A stretch of DNA of 7,387 bases from Fusobacteriota bacterium (GTDB lineage: Bacteria; Fusobacteriota; Fusobacteriia; Fusobacteriales; Fusobacteriaceae). Made by a program: the position numbers and the translations under genes. The DNA lies in contig JAEWEF010000003.1 in NCBI GenBank assembly GCA_023389595.1, forward strand, positions 1-7,387, written 5' to 3'. Below are positions 5,876 to 7,387 of the stretch, piece by piece (the first letter of the stretch is position 1; every line of letters begins with the position of its first letter). The notes under the pieces are model-generated. The model saw only the letters and a program-made list of their open reading frames with translations. It was not told the DNA's origin and made no database searches.

Positions 5876-7387
5876 TTATTTCAAATGTTTGACACCTATA
5901 GCCTTATATTTGTTAAATCCTGTTCCAGCAGGTATTTTTTTACCTATTATTACATTTTCTTTTAGTCCTTCAAGATAATCTATTTTTCCTTCGATAGCAG
6001 CATTTGAAAGTACTTTTGTAGTTTCTTGGAATGATGCAGCAGAAATGAAACTTTCTGTACTTACTGCTGCCTTAGTTATTCCTTGTATAATAGGTTCGTA
6101 TTTAATTGGTTTTTTACCCTCGGCTATAAGTTTTTTGTTTTCTAAATCTATTATTCTCTTTTCAATTATTTCGTCTTCTAAGAATAACGAAGATCCAGAA
6201 TCTATAACTCTAGCTTTTTTAAACATTTGTTTTACTATAATTTCTATATGCTTATCATTAACGGCAACATCTTGATCTCTATATACTTGTTGCACAGATT
6301 CTAATATAAATTGCTCAGCCGCTACAACACCTTTAATATTTAATATATCCGTAGGTGAAATTGCCCCCTCTGTTATTTTATCTCCTGCTTTAACCTTAAG
6401 ACCATCGGTAACTACTAAACGTTCTCCCATAGGAACTAAATATTCTCTGAAGTCATCAGGATCCTTTAATGATCTTACTATAACTGCCCTTTGTTGTTTT
6501 TTCTTCTTAGGAGAAATTTCTACTTTACCATCTATTTCTGATAATATTGCTTTTCCTTTAGGATTTCTTGCTTCAAATAATTCTTGTACCCTTGGAAGTC
6601 CACCAGTTATATCTTTTGTTCCTTCTCCCACTTTAATTATTTTAGCTAGAATATCTCCTTTCTTAACTTTTGCTCCATCTCTTACCATCATGTAAGCTCC
6701 GTAAGGTATAGTATATGTCGCAGCTGTTTCCTTGCCATTTTTAATGTTTACACGAGGATATGTTTCACCATCTTCAAATGATTTTACAACCAAATACTCA
6801 TATACATTATATTTTTCATCTCTTATTTTCTTTGGAACTAAATCTTTATATTCTACTACTCCATCAGCAGCAGATATTATAGGTATATGGTGAGGATCAA
6901 AATTTACCAGAACTGTTCCTTCTTTAATTGTTGATCCTTCTTTTACTTTAATTATTGACCCTGGATCAACTTCATATTCATTGTCACCAACGATTATTTT
7001 TCCACCTTGACTAACAACTATTTCTTTTTTATCAAGTTTTAATGTTTCTATATCCCTAAATTCTACTTTTCCACTGTTTTCAGATTTTTTGTTATCTATA
7101 ACAGTTGTAGTTCCGGCAACTCCACCAGTGTGGAAAGTTCTCATTGTAAGCTGCGTTCCTGGTTCTCCTATTGATTGTGCAGCAACTACTCCAACTGCCT
7201 CACCAAGTAATATCTCTTTGTAGTTGGATAGATCCATTCCATAACATTTTTGACATACACCTTTTTCTAAAGAACAAGTAAGAGGCGATCTAATTTTTAC
7301 TTTTTTAATTCCAAGTTCATTTATTTTTTTGATAAGATCTTTTCCTATCATTTCATTTCTCTTGGCAATAACTTCTTTCTTATAAAC
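5876..7387 (-). CDS. rpoC: DNA-directed RNA polymerase beta-prime subunit, C-terminal 503 residues (5' end outside window)
   Basis: Beta-prime carries part of the RNA polymerase active centre. The frame is open to the right edge of the window (an ATG at 7351 is internal), so the gene continues beyond it, and the catalytic Mg2+-binding DFDGD site is not included. Visible landmarks, numbered from the window edge: three of the four Cys of the second zinc site (C38, C45, C48 in TCSLEKGVCQKC); the GEAVGVVAAQSIGEPGTQ helix; the trigger loop MRTFHTGG (82-89); an insertion of about 165 residues (about 92-257) before TKDITGGLPRVQELFEARNP; and the C-terminal region with NDKHIEIIVKQM, GITKAAVSTESFISAASFQ and GLKENVIIGKKIPAGTGFN. 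The insertion occupies the place of E. coli SI3 and has similar landmarks (FDPHHIPIIS, IPYGAYMMVRDG). The tail after the last conserved block is short. The gene feeds directly into yicC. Confidence 0.98.
   Translation of the reverse strand, partial: VYKKEVIAKRNEMIGKDLIKKINELGIKKVKIRSPLTCSLEKGVCQKCYGMDLSNYKEILLGEAVGVVAAQSIGEPGTQLTMRTFHTGGVAGTTTVIDNKKSENSGKVEFRDIETLKLDKKEIVVSQGGKIIVGDNEYEVDPGSIIKVKEGSTIKEGTVLVNFDPHHIPIISAADGVVEYKDLVPKKIRDEKYNVYEYLVVKSFEDGETYPRVNIKNGKETAATYTIPYGAYMMVRDGAKVKKGDILAKIIKVGEGTKDITGGLPRVQELFEARNPKGKAILSEIDGKVEISPKKKKQQRAVIVRSLKDPDDFREYLVPMGERLVVTDGLKVKAGDKITEGAISPTDILNIKGVVAAEQFILESVQQVYRDQDVAVNDKHIEIIVKQMFKKARVIDSGSSLFLEDEIIEKRIIDLENKKLIAEGKKPIKYEPIIQGITKAAVSTESFISAASFQETTKVLSNAAIEGKIDYLEGLKENVIIGKKIPAGTGFNKYKAIGVKHLK

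Noticed and set aside
7349..7351. ATG at 7351 as the start of the rpoC frame
   Set aside because: The frame continues to the right edge with codons matching the beta-prime sequence before the zinc cysteines; the gene is cut by the window rather than truncated.
1..7387. CRISPR array, insertion sequence, tRNA/rRNA gene, riboswitch or phage attachment site
   Set aside because: Nearly all bases are accounted for by seven conserved genes. I saw no spaced direct repeats, terminal inverted repeats, cloverleaf pattern or long structured leader.

Overview
This window is an ordinary, gene-dense housekeeping stretch of a very AT-rich bacterial chromosome. The best guess for the host is a fusobacterium, possibly near Leptotrichia, Sneathia or Streptobacillus. 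That rests on several things seen together: strong A/T bias in coding and non-coding DNA; a beta-prime subunit with a Gram-negative-type insertion in its trigger loop; a Firmicutes-like yicC-gmk-rpoZ gene order; a long-form MetG with a fused tRNA-binding domain; and a potassium-type membrane pyrophosphatase. The genus cannot be settled from the sequence alone.

Layout. On the plus strand, 1-1020 is the 3' part of metG (methionyl-tRNA synthetase), cut by the left edge of the window. It converges on a minus-strand gene set covering the rest. A 12-bp hairpin with A/T tracts on both sides (1043-1070) separates the two directions and probably terminates both. Read in the direction of transcription (right to left), the minus-strand genes are rpoC (partial, 3' end), yicC, gmk, rpoZ, apbE and hppA. 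Coding sequences fill almost everything and no gene-free stretch reaches 100 bases.

Organisation. After rpoC there are 45 bases holding a compact GC hairpin. Then yicC, gmk, rpoZ and apbE follow with gaps of 9 and 2 bases and an overlap of 14 bases, so they look translationally coupled. The Shine-Dalgarno sites of gmk and rpoZ lie at or inside the end of the upstream gene. No promoter is evident between rpoC and yicC, so beta-prime and omega of RNA polymerase, guanylate kinase and the YicC RNase may share a transcript. hppA has its own near-consensus promoter (TTGATA, 17 bases, TATAAT) directly after the apbE stop, and no terminator is visible before it.

Functionally the window joins translation (MetG), transcription (RpoC, omega), GMP-to-GDP conversion (Gmk), RNA turnover (YicC), covalent flavinylation at the cell surface (ApbE) and pyrophosphate-driven ion pumping (HppA). 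I found no mobile element, CRISPR array, tRNA, rRNA or undescribed system. The findings are modest: motif variants, promoter and hairpin architecture, and gene order.
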